From assembly GCA_950295325.1 (NCBI GenBank), contig OX485809.1, positions 9,116,001-9,180,000 of the forward strand: 64,000 nucleotides of DNA. The letters are read 5' to 3'. A model generated the notes under the pieces. That model made no database searches and was not told the origin of the DNA. It worked only from the letters and a program-made list of their open reading frames with translations. This DNA comes from Polytrichum commune (taxonomy: Eukaryota > Streptophyta > Polytrichopsida > Polytrichales > Polytrichaceae). Shown here in pieces: positions 1 to 11,800 of the stretch (its first letter is position 1; each line of letters starts with the position of its first letter). The position numbers and the translations under genes were made by a program.

Positions 1-1927
1 ACCCCTCACTCAAAATACATAGTTAGGTTCACTTACAAATCCAAAAATCAGTGTAAAATCCATCACAAACCTACGTACACAACAGTTATAGACGGGAGGA
101 AGAAGGTGGAGAATTTGACCTCTTCAAGTTGAGATGTCCGACTTCAAGTACGTTCAGATGTCATTCTCGTCTCCACTCTGGCTTTATATGCTTCCCACAT
201 TGCTTTGCATCCTCTCTTTAATTATTTTCCAATGGGTTCGTTCTCTCTGATGGACATAGTCTTGAACTCTGAAAATCCTAGCTACACTTATGGTAAAATT
301 TGGGGGCATACTTATAGTGCGACTTACCCCCTTTGATGCACTACAGTTGTGTCCCATAGCATACACCATCATACATTAGAATAGTATGGAATCTTATACT
401 CGAGGGAATTGCTCTCGTGGTCTACACGCTGTCGCTCGCTTTTCTTCTTGCAGTAAAGTAGATTTGCATCTTCCTGGTGCGAGTGGTTTAGATCTCTCAA
501 CTAGGATCACCAAACTCTCTCAGCTGTGCTTCACGCCAAGAAATTTTGTAGCCTTCAAAGGGAAGTATTGCAGTTGGCAACCTCGGACCTGGCAGACTCG
601 TACTTGTAAACTTTTGTCACATTTCGAGACTGCAGCAAATTTTTAGCAGCTCACTAGAGGTTTGAAACATCACTCCCTCCAAGGAAGTGAATCTTTGGAC
701 ATCAGTGAAGTTCACAGTGGTGACACGCATGTAGGTGGTGCGACTATGGCGTAGTGAGGGAGCCTCCATGCTTCTTGGTTAGAAGTGTTGTGCATGTGAT
801 TGTGGAGTCTTGAAGATCTCGTGGTCTTCATCTCTTGAACTGCAGCCATGTTCAGTCTCCGGGATACTGGCACAGGTCTCTCGGAGACGCCCTGTCCTAC
901 AGTGACGGCCGATTCATCTTAAATACAATATAAAAACTAGATCCCCTATAGGTTTGTGGCCGACTCATTTGAAATGAGGTGGACTAGATTAATTTGGGCT
1001 CTTCAATGCCAATTGCGGTGTCAAGGGATTGAAAAAGAGTAATTTCCTGTTACTTTCAACTCTGCAATAAGAAAATTATTCTTTTTCCTGTAGCTTTCAT
1101 GTTGGATGAATGAGAGGTACGTTGGCATGCGATAGTGCCCTCTCTCCGCTTGCGGCCTACCGGCATGTAATATTATTGCCTAGTGCCGTCCATCAAACTT
1201 TATCACTTATCATCCAACATTAACGCTCTCAAATAATATGCAACCTGGAGGATACTAATTTAGTTTATTTAGCACTGGGACTAATTGTGAGGACCTTGAA
1301 CTAAGGTAAAGGTGTTAAAAGGACACTATTTTCTGTTTGTGGTTTACCCATGATTGGATCGACAATATTTATATTGCACTGGGTTAGAAAAATTGTGTGA
1401 AGACAGCAACAACAAGAATCTCGAGAATCAGAGTTCGCTTGTATTTTCTATGATTTTTGGAATACAGAACTCTCAGTTCCATAAATGACCTCGGTGTGTT
1501 CAAGTAGATAAAGCCATGTTTTGTTATTAGAATATGTTGTCATGACTTGGTAGAATTTGGCCTTTACAAGCCGGTACAGATTCCAGAGTTAGCCCCGAAA
1601 CTTCATGGTAACTTCAAAAGTAACTGCTCTGGTTGCCTACCAAAAAGGATTCCATATGTTAGCTAATTAGGATGAAGCACCTGCCTCAATGTAACAAAGA
1701 CCTTCCATGGCCTAGCTTAAGTAATGTTGGACCCAACTATGGATAATTGCAATGGCGGCATTTGTTGGCACTTTGCAGCAGTCTACGGTAGTTGGAGGTA
1801 ATTTACCGCTCCGACTAGAACTCCACCAACACGGTGAGCCGCATATTTGACATTTGCATAAATGTTGCGATCCTTACAGCAGTGCATGTATAAGTTAACC
1901 ATTTCAAACCGATTAATTCATAGATTA
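1..1927. other. Anonymous DNA, no gene recognised
   Basis: I see no coding exon, RNA gene or complete element here. The short open frame at 386-646 has no recognisable motif and no splice-supported neighbours. The only structured piece is a fragment of dispersed repeat family A at about 938-1146. Confidence 0.5.
938..1146 (+). repeat. Dispersed repeat family A, copy 1 (fragment)
   Basis: This stretch shares its ordered landmarks with two other copies in the window (14811-15525 and 45712-45940): an early CCTATAGGTTTGT block and a late TGAATGAGAGGTACGTT block followed by a pyrimidine run. The other two copies have terminal inverted repeats. I cannot find the left terminal repeat of this one, so it is probably a truncated MITE. 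Confidence 0.6.
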
Positions 1928-2869
1928 CCGTACGTTAAGGGCAGCTTCGGCACAAAATAATTCTAAAAATAGATGCCAATATTTTTGGAATATTATTGGA
2001 TTTTTTTGCCGAATATAAAATTAATTAATTTTCAAAATTGCCGAAAAGTAAGAAATTTTTACATCTCACTAGAGTTTTACTTACAGTGGAAGCATATGTG
2101 AATTTTGAAAGAGAGAAGGTGCTCCTTTTGTAATCAAGCTCATTTACATTAGTCCACAAAGAATATGGGTTAAGAAGTAGCAAGACTCTAGGTGAGGCTT
2201 TTCAAATGTGTTGTACACAAATTTTTGGAGTCCAATTGAGCATAGAAGATGAAGTTTTATAGAATTTTGTCCAACTAACAAAAGTTGAGAAATCAATCCT
2301 TCTTCCACCTCCAATAAGTTTTGTGTCAAAATAAGTCTTTATGCAAAAGATATGGACAAAACATTGCAGCCGTGTAAAGATCAAAAAATTAAAATGCGTT
2401 CATAACAGTTTTTCGGAGCTCATTTGTGCATAGAAGATCAACTTTTGTGGAATTTTGTTGGTCTAAGAAAAGTTTAGAAATCAAGTAATCTTTCACCTCC
2501 AAGAAATTTTATGTCATTTGAAGACTCTATGCAAATGTTATGCGAGTTATAAAAATGAAGTCTAACTCGGTGCTTCACCTCAAAGTTTACATATCCCATA
2601 TGCATTGTTGAACACAACTCCACTCTACTTGCATAAAGCACAGAGCATTCTGTATTCTTCACTCACATCTTACTTGTCATTCAATGCAAGAGAGATGTAC
2701 AAGATATAAGCTTAAATAGAAAATAAAAAATGAATTTAAGCTGAATTTTAAAAATTAAAAGAGAAAATTGCCGAAAATATGAATATACTATTTCTAGGTG
2801 CCGAATACTATTTTTTTACTTTTAATAATTATTCGGCAAGAGAGCGCCGAAGCTGCCCTTAACGTACGG
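1928..2869. mobile_element. Non-autonomous DNA transposon with 24-bp TIRs
   Basis: The ends are perfect 24-bp inverted repeats beginning CCGTACGTTAAGGG (left 1928-1951, right 2846-2869). A TA dinucleotide flanks both sides (1926-1927 and 2870-2871), as expected for Tc1/mariner-type insertion. Imperfect inverted similarity continues inward, with GCCGAA words on both sides. No transposase is encoded in the 942 bp. The TA duplication is short, so the superfamily assignment is tentative. Confidence 0.75.
2222..2560. repeat. Diverged tandem duplication inside the TIR element
   Basis: Two copies lie about 188 bp apart (about 2222-2380 and 2410-2560). Shared landmarks in the same order are GCATAGAAGAT, GAATTTTGT, AGAAATCAA, CACCTCCAA and CTTTATGCAAA or CTCTATGCAAA. 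The copies are well diverged, so the duplication is old. Confidence 0.65.
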
Positions 2870-3587
2870 TATAATGTTGGCTTTTCCAAACGAGGTGATA
2901 TTGGTTCAGGTGAAAGAATTAAATGCAACTTATTCACTGAAATGAATCTCTAGATTGTACCTTGTTAATTTCTATACACAACGTCATAGTCGTTCAATAT
3001 TATTAACTAAGATATATGTTTAAAAACTCTTGCAACTCTGGATAGCAAACAACTCTAATACACACTCACTTGTTGACGTGTAATCTGGTTTAATCTTTTA
3101 GTTCCGCATGCAGGTTGAGCCTTATCGGTCGTCTTGCAAGCTTCACCTAAAGTCCGTGTCGAAGTAGCGAAGGGTATTCTGTTCCCAACAATTTCCACTT
3201 GACGTCGAGTTACTGCAATATCTTTGGGTGAGTCATGTGACATTGTTAACATATGAATGTAGGAATGTATAATATGATGTGATGCATCGAATTGGACTAT
3301 CAATATTGTGAGAATTGTGACTGAAGACTTGACTTTCGGTACACGACGAACTTTTGGGTAGAAAATTCTGGCATTATAACACGTAATTTATAAAACTTGA
3401 TAAGATTTGGTTTTAAATGTTGTTGTTATTATTACTATTATTACTATTATTTAAATAAAAATCATTTAAAGATCATTTTGCCTTTTACTTTTTATTGCTT
3501 TGTTCTTTTCAAATGGTTGATGGTTTTTATTGGAGTCAATGTCAAGGTTTAGGAATTTAGGCCACCTTTAATTCACCCTGTCCTCAG
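2870..3587. other. AT-rich DNA with an ATT microsatellite
   Basis: No gene is visible. A (TTATTA)n-like microsatellite runs through about 3421-3455. The end of this stretch is a pyrimidine-rich acceptor-like sequence before the putative exon at 3588. Confidence 0.5.
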
Positions 3588-4819
3588 ATCAATTCCAAGG
3601 CTGATCCAAACCTTTCGGGGTTGGAGGTTGAGGATGCAGTTGCAGTCCTCAGAGGTCGAGCAACTATCCTAAGCATTGGTTCGTTCCATTCAGAGTGGCA
3701 GATAGTCATCTCCACCATCAAGTCTGGCATTGTCCCTAAAGTGAGTCTTTAATTTGTATTATTTATTATTTATTATTATTTTAATACAGACGTTATTAAT
3801 CTAAATGCCGATGAGGACGACTTACCATCGACGGTTTGCACTTCTGAGGCTAAGAAACAAAATGTTTACAAGAGTCCTACTATTGTAGATATGTTGGCCA
3901 CACAACGAGCGATGAATTCAAATACTATTATTAAAATAGGACAGAGAGCATGTACATGGCATGATAAGGGAAAAGACAATAATGCTTTTAGCCTAGGACA
4001 AAGTTCAGAGAGAGTTTTTACTCCTCCCAAGGCACAAAGGCATGGCGGGATGAAATCTGGACAAACAAATTGCATTTCTCCTGCTGCTGGTCCAAACATA
4101 GATACGTCTAGAATGAGATATGTGCCTTACCCATTAGCAGTAAGGGAACATGCAACACATGCAAGGATGGAGGCACGCAAGGCAGCCTTGGAGCGGTCTG
4201 TGACAAAATTTCTAGACGTTATTCCATCATTGGAGCCAATAAAACCTGGCATACGTCCTAGCCTCTACACATTAGTTGTCTAGTCTAGGGATATAATCCC
4301 CCTGGATTTAATGACACATTTGTTGGGTCCAGTAAATGAGATCATGAACTTGTAAGAGGCCGAGAAGTTGCCAAGAAGGTTTTTGGAGCGTGAGGTGCTT
4401 TCCAATGTATGCTTGAGCTTACGGTGAGTTTATTTGGTTAATTATTTATATTTTTATACACTTGCTTTTATGTTGACCCAACCTAAGTGTTATTTTGCAT
4501 ACAGAGGGAATTGGGGGCATGTGTAATAGATGTCGTGGAGAGGTATAGATACGCCTTCATGAAGAAAACGAGCGGTCTAATGAATAAGGAGATCGAGACA
4601 TTTTGGATATATCATGACGATTTTTACTTTTATATCACGCGCAAAGAAGAGTACAAAATCGCATTAAAGAACACAAAACGGAAGCGGAAAAAATATGTGA
4701 AGGCGGAGATTTTGAAGTTTGACAAAGAAATGCGGATGGCGGCGGATGATGATCAGTGGAAGTGGTCTATTTTGTTTTCTACTTTTAGTAGGAGTCCAAA
4801 GCCTCCTTATGTAACATGA
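3588..4819 (+). pseudogene. Degraded multi-exon gene, probably transposon-derived
   Basis: I do not recognise the product. Three open stretches look like exons of one gene. The first, 3588-3740, follows an acceptor-like TCCTCAG and ends at a GTGAGT donor. The second is open from about 3807 to 4283 and then stops. The third follows a TACAGAG acceptor near 4506, is open to 4819, and is rich in Lys, Arg and acidic residues. Joining the first two in frame requires an acceptor near 3811, and TAG and TAA codons separate the later parts, so the gene is broken. From 4346 on, the sequence is duplicated in inverted orientation, which is typical of rearranged mobile DNA. A host gene is not excluded but seems unlikely. 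Confidence 0.4.
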
Positions 4820-5985
4820 CCTTTTCAACACACGGAGGAGGAGTTCCAAATTTTATTTGCCTGGATGGCGGAAGAGGGTAAAAATATTAGGATCCGTAAT
4901 GAACCTCCTATCATTGCCAGAGTTTTTAAGCTCTTTATGAGAAGTAAATATAGCGGATGTATGGCCTTGCTATGACATGTACAAGGGCTCAGCTCGGATA
5001 TTTTGTTGGCCAAGACAAAATAAATGACATTTGCAATGGAAGAACTCATTCGTGTGGGAAAGATTTATTTTTCCACCTTGGACACATCAAGTGAGAAGTT
5101 TAAGAATTTCAGATGAGGGGTTGACTCATGTGCTAAGTACGTTGATATTGTAACTATGATGCACGCCTTTAATGCATGGCAAAGGGACAATATTATTCAA
5201 GGTTATTTTGATATGATTGCAATCAGAAAGATCGATGACTTGCGTCTCATATGGATGGCCAGACATGGAGTAGACATTGACTAGACTTGCGTTTCATTTC
5301 GCTGTATTTTGCTTCTCAGGGAAAATATTGATCTTGAGTATTCTTTTAGATCAATCGAGGCTTTTGGGGTATGGCGAGCACTAGGTGCGAGTATGTTTAC
5401 TAGTTATGCTTCAAATACACATGAGGTTCATTACAGATCCTAATGTTTTTACCTTCTTCTGCCATCTAGGCAAATAGAACCTGAAACTTCTCTTCCGTGT
5501 GTTGAAAAGGTCGTGTCACACAAGAAGGCTTCGGACTCTTGCTGAAAGCAAAAAATAGAATAGATTACTTCCACTAATCATCCTCCACCACCATCCGCAC
5601 TTCTTTGTCAACCTCAACATCTCTGCCTCCACATATTCCTTCCGCTTCCGTTCTATGTCTTTTAATGCATTTTTGTATTTTTTCATACGCGTGTTTTAAG
5701 AATAGAAATCGTCATGATATATCTAGAATGTCTCGATCTCCTTATCCATTAGACCGCTTGTTTTCTTCACGAAGGCGCATCTACACCTGTCTACGGCGTC
5801 TATTACACCTGCCCCCAACTCCCTTTGTATGCAAAATAACATTTAGGCTGGGCCAACATAAAAACATGTGTATGCAAATATAAATAATTAACCAAATAAA
5901 TTCACTGTAAGCTCAGGCATACATTGGAGAGCACCCTACGCTCCAAAAACCTTCATGGCCAGCTTCTCGGCCTCGTACAAGCTAG
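4346..5985. repeat. Long inverted repeat (arms about 560 bp, loop about 510 bp)
   Basis: The left arm 4346-4909 and the right arm 5424-5985 are imperfect reverse complements. Matching landmarks include AGGCCGAGAAG with CTTCTCGGCCT, TCCAATGTATGC with GCATACATTGGA, and CACACGGA with TCCGTGTG. The left arm carries the sense strand of the unknown element gene and its intron, and the right arm carries the antisense. A transcript through both arms would fold into a long hairpin. Confidence 0.8.
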
Positions 5986-7001
5986 AAAAACCTTCGTTAA
6001 TGAAGAATGAGTCGATTTGGTGGTACCATGTCCTTGGTAATTTTTTGAGCCCATATAATATTTTCTTGAGTTTGCACACAAGATGTTCCTCCAACTTCCC
6101 ATTAAAAATGCCGCCTTTATATCTATTTGGTGGATCTCCCAATCCATGGCGGCTCCAATTGCAAATATGCATCTAATAGTGATGAACTTGATATGGGACA
6201 AAGGTCTCATTGAAGTGTATTCCGACAACTTGAGAATATCCTTTTGCTACCAACCTTGTATTGTGCCTAACAATTTGGCTTAATGCATCATTCTTGGTGC
6301 GGAACACATATTTGCATCTCCCACTCTTATGATCCTTCAAGAGTATAGTCAATTCTCATGTTTTATTGGCCATGAGCATGTCATATTCTTCTTGTAATGT
6401 GGCCTCCTACTAGCTTGCATCTACTTGTGGTTTTGCAAAAACTCAAAGGATTGTCAAGACATGCCACATTGGCCCAATCTACATCATGTTGAGGCAAAAA
6501 ATGGTTTTTCCACCACTCTCCAAGCGGGTGGAGTTCCCTTGTGGGGGTGTCTTCGTTCTCTGCCGAATCTCTCCGCATCAATGTTATCCCTCATTGGTCC
6601 TTCACTTGCTATTTAATTTGCAATGTGGTTTTCTCGCACTTGCTCCTCACACTCCTTAATATCTTCATCAAGGTCAATCAAAGGTGGTTTTGAAGATTCA
6701 TCCATCATATTCACTACATGACTTCATTTCTTCCACTTGGACATATGTCCAAATCCTTGCAAATACTCATACCATCGTCCATAAACACAATGTCTTTATT
6801 TTTTATGATTTTTTTGGTTTGAATGTATATGAGTCTATATACATTGGTGCCTTCACAATATCCTAGGCACAAACATTCGGTACCTTTTGCATCAAGCTTA
6901 TCATTCATTTCATCAAACACCATTGCATAAGCAATACACCCAAACATATGTGTGTGTGTCATCCAAGGCCTTCTCCCGCTTCACGTTTCTTCAGGTGTAA
7001 T
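5986..7001 (-). pseudogene. Ty1/copia polyprotein fragment (integrase end and reverse transcriptase)
   Basis: On the minus strand, 6963 to 6714 encodes the integrase C-terminal motif FGCIAYA and the downstream GYCEGTNVYRL block of copia integrases. From 6228 to about 5986 lies reverse transcriptase sequence with WEIHQIDIKAAFL and CKLKKILYGLKK, in two reading frames. The part between is scrambled and the frames shift, so the element is dead. Upstream coding continues at 11119, because a 4.1-kb element interrupts the integrase. The left edge abuts the inverted-repeat arm. No LTRs were identified. Confidence 0.85.
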
Positions 7002-7482
7002 TGTGGGAACACGCGTACACCAACATATCCGGATTGGCGTTTTTAAGTGCCTAATCCGGTTTGTCCGGATGACCCTAGTATCGTCCAGGGATTCTGTGAA
7101 GTGTAAGAGGTCTAGAGCACTCCGTACCTACTTATTTTCTCTTCCTTAGCCAAATTTCCGGAAACCCTGATTTCTGGATTTTTGGTCTTTGGGACACTCT
7201 TCTTCCTCTTCCGGAGTGTGCCTTTCCGGATGGTATCTCTAAGTCCTAATTATAATGCTTACCCCCCCTCCTCTACATCTACCCTCTAGAATGGGTGGTT
7301 TCTTCCAATGAAGACATCCCTTATGAGATTTGAATCCGGAACCTCCCTCACAATCAATCCGGATTGATCAGATCTGTCTTGGCAGGTCACACAGAGAAAT
7401 CCGGATTATTTCTTAGGATCCCAATGACCAGAGGAGCCCGAATTCCAACCGGAGATCTGACTCGACGGGATAAGTGGGTGAC

Positions 7483-7936
7483 CCGTACCACTTTCCGGAT
7501 TGTCCCGTCCACCGGCGCTGAGACCTCTTCGGAAGATCAGATTGGCGCAAGTCCAGATCCCTTCCGGTCCTTTGCCCAATCCTCCCCACGGCTATCTCAT
7601 CTAGACGTTACCCAGACATCCGGAACAATGAGGTTCCCTTTCCACTACACTCCGGAGATGACCTCCACCCCGGAACCCTCACTATTCCGGTCCTTCTCTT
7701 CTCCTTCCGACGGATCAGTCTGGTTACCTCTACCTTGGATTCTACTCAATCTGAGATAACTAGGCGATCCGTACCACTCTCCGGATTGATCCGTCTAAGG
7801 GCGGGAGGACCTCTTTAGAAGATCAGATTGGCGTAAGTCCGGATCCCTTCTGGATTTCACCCAATCCTCCCAGCGGCTATCCCACCTAGACGTTACTCAA
7901 CCATCCGGGTCAGTGAGGTTTCCCTCCCACTACACA
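7483..7936. repeat. Direct duplication, 286-bp offset
   Basis: Copies at 7483-7650 and 7769-7936 share CCGTACCACT, GAAGATCAGATTGGCG, CAATCCTCCC and CTAGACGTTAC in the same order and with constant 286-bp spacing. The duplication lies in the non-coding part of the GC-rich insertion. The open frame at 7364-7759 on the plus strand runs through it and is not supported as a gene. Confidence 0.8.
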
Positions 7937-8480
7937 CAAAGAGGATCTACAAGGCAATAACCAGATCTGATCCGGGTTTCCTCTCCTATGTCCTATCCGG
8001 AACTCCTATCCCTCATGCTCTCCCTCCTCCGCTAAACGATCTCCGGATCATTCATACAAACATCAATCAAGGAGAGTCAAGGAGTGAGAAAAGCAAGGAA
8101 CTTATTAGAGTAGGAGTAATCAGAATACAACAATGGAGAAGGAACCCTTCCCCAACTCCTTATTCAGCCTTAAGTAGAGGCCCAAAATCCCTAACCTGAG
8201 GGTGGTGGCTCAGGCGGCCGCCCCTAAGGAAAACCCTAACTTCATCCGTTCTCCCGGATTTCCCGGATCAAGATCCGGATTTTCCGCTGACAAACTCAAG
8301 GGAGAATTTCATTCCTCATCTTCAAAAACTTCTAAGTCCTACCTTCCTACCTCTATTCTACCTAACTAATCTAGCTGCCATTCTAAGCTAAGAAGAGCGG
8401 GGCTTCTTCGGAGCCGATCCCTCCTTCGAATGGCTGCCTAGTCCACTGACGGCGGATGAACCGCCTCCTGGCGACGCCTT

Positions 8481-10424
8481 CTACAACTGCATGAGCATCC
8501 TCCTCATGTTCGGAGAAGGGGCAATCTCATCCTCCGAGTCCGCGGTTCTCTCGGTCCCTGGGGTTCCGGAAACTGTACTCCCCTTCCTAATGTTCCGGAC
8601 CGGAGAAGGATCGCTTCCGGTACGCTGTTCTGGATTCTGCCGGCCCGAGATCGAAGCAGTCCACGGATCCCTGTTGGAGGCCGCTCTTGAAGGTGGCGGA
8701 AGGAATGGACTAACCATTTGGCAGTCCGGCGGAGAAGACAGTGAGGCTTGAGTCATAGGGGTCTTACCCCTACTCGGAGTTGCCTCCCGATCCGAAGTTT
8801 GGTGCCGAATTGGCGTCCTAGCCCTATCCGGAGTCCGGGACCGATCCGAGGTCCGCGGAACAAGGGACTGGCCTCGTCCGGATCGAACGGACCCGGTGCT
8901 CTTCCTCCTCACCTGGGGAGAGCAGACCCTTTCCGGAGCCCCTCCGGAACTACCAGGCCGAGAGCCACCTCCCTGCTGGCTGGGTCCTACAGACGTCGGC
9001 AGATTCTGAACCAGGGCCACTTCACCAACCACCTCATAGAGGGTTCCGGTTGGCGATCCAGGCGGACCCGGATAGAGTACCCACCGGGGTGTTCCGCTTG
9101 GCGGAACCACTTTCTGGATTTCCGCCAGGAGATCCTTCATCGTCCGTGAATACTTCACGAGGATGGGGAGGGTCTGCCTGGCGGAAGCGGGTTCTCCGGA
9201 CTCCATCATCTGGTTGTAGAGATGCGCCTTGTTGACGATCTCCGCCGGATGTCCCACCAACTCCCGGATCCGACTGAAGACCACTGCCTGCTCCGCGTGG
9301 TACTTCCGGATCTCCTCGCTCTTCTAACTCAGCTCCTGAGTCATGGCCGCCACCTGCGCGGTGAGATGAGCATTCTCCGTCTTGGCCTGCTCGAGCTCCT
9401 TCCTGTCCGCCCTCTTGGCCAACTCCCGGAGAATATTTCCGGGTCCGCAGTCGTCCAGGGCCTGGTTTGCTCCTCGGACGATGTGCTCCAGCCGGTAGTA
9501 CTGGTTTTGCAGATCCTCCATCCCCTCCTGGACCTACTTGAAGGGATTTTCCGGAAAGTGCCAAGCGGAGAGATCCACATTCTGCCAAGTGGTCTCCCGG
9601 CTGGGCCTGGGTTCCGGATGATGATGAGGAGGAGGAGAGAGTGGCCTTGAGATGGTGGGCGGCGGGCTTCCGGGTGAGGAGGGAGGTGCTTCCGGAATGA
9701 TTGGGTCGCTGGAAGTCTCCGTCTCGAGGTCTCCGGCTTCTAGGAGGAGCTTGTAGGTGACCTCGTCCGCCGCTATCGTTAGCAGGTCCTCCTCCTCTGC
9801 CAAGATGCAGTCGAAATGCTGGTAGAGATACAAAATGAAGGGGGAGAGGAAGGAGGGTTTCCGGCCAATATGGGGGAGGGCCCACCCTACTATTTCCTGG
9901 ATAATCAGCCCCCAGTTCACAGGCCGGACTCCGGACATAGCACTGAACAGGGTGTTAGCCATGGTAAGGCTAATCCGCTTCGGCTTGTCCGGGTTAAGGA
10001 TAGGCAGGAGGAACTCTAACACCCTTCTCTCTCTCAGGTTCCGGCAGTTCCCGGGGTGGAAGCCGTCCTTCGGATCCGCGTCCCCTCTCAATTTTCCGGC
10101 GAACAGGCCGTCGCGGCGGCCGGCCCACCCCTCTGCAATCCCTCTAGGAAACCCGTAGACCCTATTCCAAGTATCCAGAGTCCAATTTTCCGGATCCCTC
10201 CTCTTTGTTCCTAGCCACTGATTTCCTCTCTCGAATTTGAATTCTCGGAGGGTATCTTCTGCTCGGAGGTTCTAGGGTTTGGCGAGCAACCCCGCGCAGC
10301 CCATAACCCGAAGATCTTCTGCGAGCTCCTGTAGCTCCCTATCCTCCCTTGGGATTGCAGGGATGAGGGCTTTGAGCGGAATCGGGATGGGTTCCCTCTG
10401 ATCCTCTTCCCGTGCTTCCGACAT
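8481..10424 (-). pseudogene. Gag or mobile-domain-like element gene with three in-frame TAGs
   Basis: One minus-strand frame of 648 codons runs from ATG at 10424 to TAG at 8481, interrupted only by TAG codons at 10272-10274, 9534-9536 and 9324-9326. The N-terminal part has motifs such as REDRELQELAEDL. A central globular segment (about 9750-10090) contains LNPDKPKRISLTMANTLF and resembles the transposon-associated plant mobile-type domains. A coiled-coil segment follows (about 9324-9521), and then a long Ser/Pro/Arg-rich basic tail (8481-9000). The arrangement suggests a structural, nucleic-acid-binding element protein, but the family match is from memory and weak. Each TAG can be explained by one C-to-T change in CAG. 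It is the only substantial gene of the 7002-11118 insertion. Confidence 0.6.
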
Positions 10425-11064
10425 TTTCCTCTCCCTTCTAAATTTCCGGCTTGACTACGGAAACTCTCTCTCTCTCTCTCCTCCGGATTCCCTCTCTTCC
10501 GTCTAATGGCTACAGAGTCCTGGCAAGCCAAGTGCCGGTGACTGGAAAGTGTGGAGTCCCAGCAATCCAACTGCTGGCGGCTCGAAATGACGACAAACTC
10601 ACCACTCGTTCTCTCAACAATTTGCCTTTTTTGAACAGAGAAAAAAAGTGGGAAGGAGAAGGGACCCTTAAATATCCTTCCTCCCTCTTCCTTCCCCTGT
10701 TACCGTTTGGTTTAACGGAAAACGGTTACCAACCGTTTTGCGGCGGTTTTTACCAACGGTTTTACTACAATTTTACCAACGGCTTTCTTTCCCCCCCCCC
10801 CCCATCATAAGTCCGTTGTAACCGTCTCTCCACTTCCGGGCCGTTAGTTGAACGTGGCATAACCGTCATTTGGTCCGGCCCAGCGGTCCGGACCATGATC
10901 AAACGGTCCCCCTAATCCAATTTACCGGACCGGTAATCATACCTCTTTTTACTCTTTTCATCGTGCGAGACGGATTTAGATTGCCCTATTTCCTAGTACC
11001 CTAAATTTTAACCTAAGAGACCCTATTGTCCTCATGTAGGCAAGCAAAAATACGGAAAATGGAT

Positions 11065-11102
11065 CCGTATTTCCGTATTTCCGTATTTCCGTATTTCCGT
11101 CA
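11065..11102. repeat. 8-bp tandem repeat (CCGTATTT)n
   Basis: About 4.5 copies of CCGTATTT occur close to the right end of the GC-rich insertion. Confidence 0.9.
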
Positions 11103-11118
11103 AATTTGGACTCCCACA

Positions 11119-11300
11119 GTAATTGAGGACAAAACTCTCATTGGACATTGATTACACATATAAATCTCATTCGCCACCGCTTTTGCTCATGATAATTTGT
11201 TGAGCTTTGATCGTAGAACATGTTTCTCACCATCTCCATGTTTGTGCGATTTACATGCTCCGTCACTTCATTTTGTTAAAGCCTATATGGGGTGAATGTT
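11119..11300 (-). pseudogene. Ty1/copia integrase fragment, upstream half
   Basis: The minus strand encodes a copia integrase core remnant including NRTNMEMVRNM, which corresponds to the usual NRTLVEMARSM-type motif, and ends exactly at the insertion border in a frame that continues at 7001. Stop codons are present. Further upstream sequence (above about 11300) belongs to another repeat, so the rest of the copia element is lost. Confidence 0.75.
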
Positions 11301-11329
11301 TACTTCTCAAAACTATAATACTTCTATAA

Positions 11330-11655
11330 GGTCTACGTTTAGGTTACACAATGGTCAACAAGATGAGGATAAGTTTAAACACGTGACACTTGGCATTAGT
11401 ATGATCAATAGCATCAAAATTTTCCTTGTGCGTACCAAATGTAAAAACTATCATCTCAAGCACTCCAATGTGCTATGCAAACTATCATACCGTAAATGAT
11501 TATGCACTTCAAAAGAATTCCTATGTTTGACAAATAGTGTCACGTTGTTGAGTAATGGACATGACAATACTAAACCTCTAGACACCTAGTTTAGACCAAT
11601 CACCAATAGTGTTTGTGACACTAAAATATCATATACGGTGTGGACATTTGCTGAC
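11330..11655 (+). repeat. Dispersed repeat family C, partial copy
   Basis: This stretch shares ordered similarity with the right half of the MITE at 23366-23897, including CAAACTATCAT, the CACCTAGT block and the end GTGACACTAAA. The left terminal repeat is missing, so the copy is truncated. Confidence 0.55.
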
Positions 11656-11800
11656 GATACTTACCATCAGAATTGTAATGGTTTACCATATATATATTTT
11701 GGTACCAATCGACCTTTAAATATAAGTATATAAATAATTTCAAGCCCCCCCCTAGCTACTAGTAGCCATTTTGCTACATTAAAGTGAGATGATCTATCTA

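Larger units (their letters stand above)
7002..11118. mobile_element. GC-rich 4.1-kb insertion with 5-bp TSD, nested in copia
   Basis: The insert begins TGTGGGA and ends TCCCACA, and is flanked on both sides by GTAAT (6997-7001 and 11119-11123). Removing it with one GTAAT copy makes the two halves of the copia integrase frame continuous, which fixes both borders. The 5-bp duplication and TG...CA ends resemble an LTR retroelement, but I find no pair of LTRs. It is GC-richer than its surroundings and full of TCCGGA words. It carries a tandem duplication (7483-7936), a broken gene on the minus strand (8481-10424) and a poly-C tract near 10789-10803. The class is undetermined: an unusual TIR element or a retroelement derivative. 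Confidence 0.85.

Noticed and set aside
7364-7759. 131-codon open frame on the plus strand
   Set aside because: It runs through a directly duplicated non-coding segment, the second copy is not open, and there is no recognisable motif.
9324-10274. Stop-codon reassignment (TAG read as Gln)
   Set aside because: The host genes (peroxidase, LUX) use the standard code and end normally. Nonsense codons occur only in transposon genes, so decay is the simpler explanation.
7002-11118. Complete LTR retrotransposon
   Set aside because: The ends and the 5-bp duplication fit, but comparison of 7002-7480 with 10450-11118 shows no repeated LTR, and no protease, reverse transcriptase or integrase is present inside.
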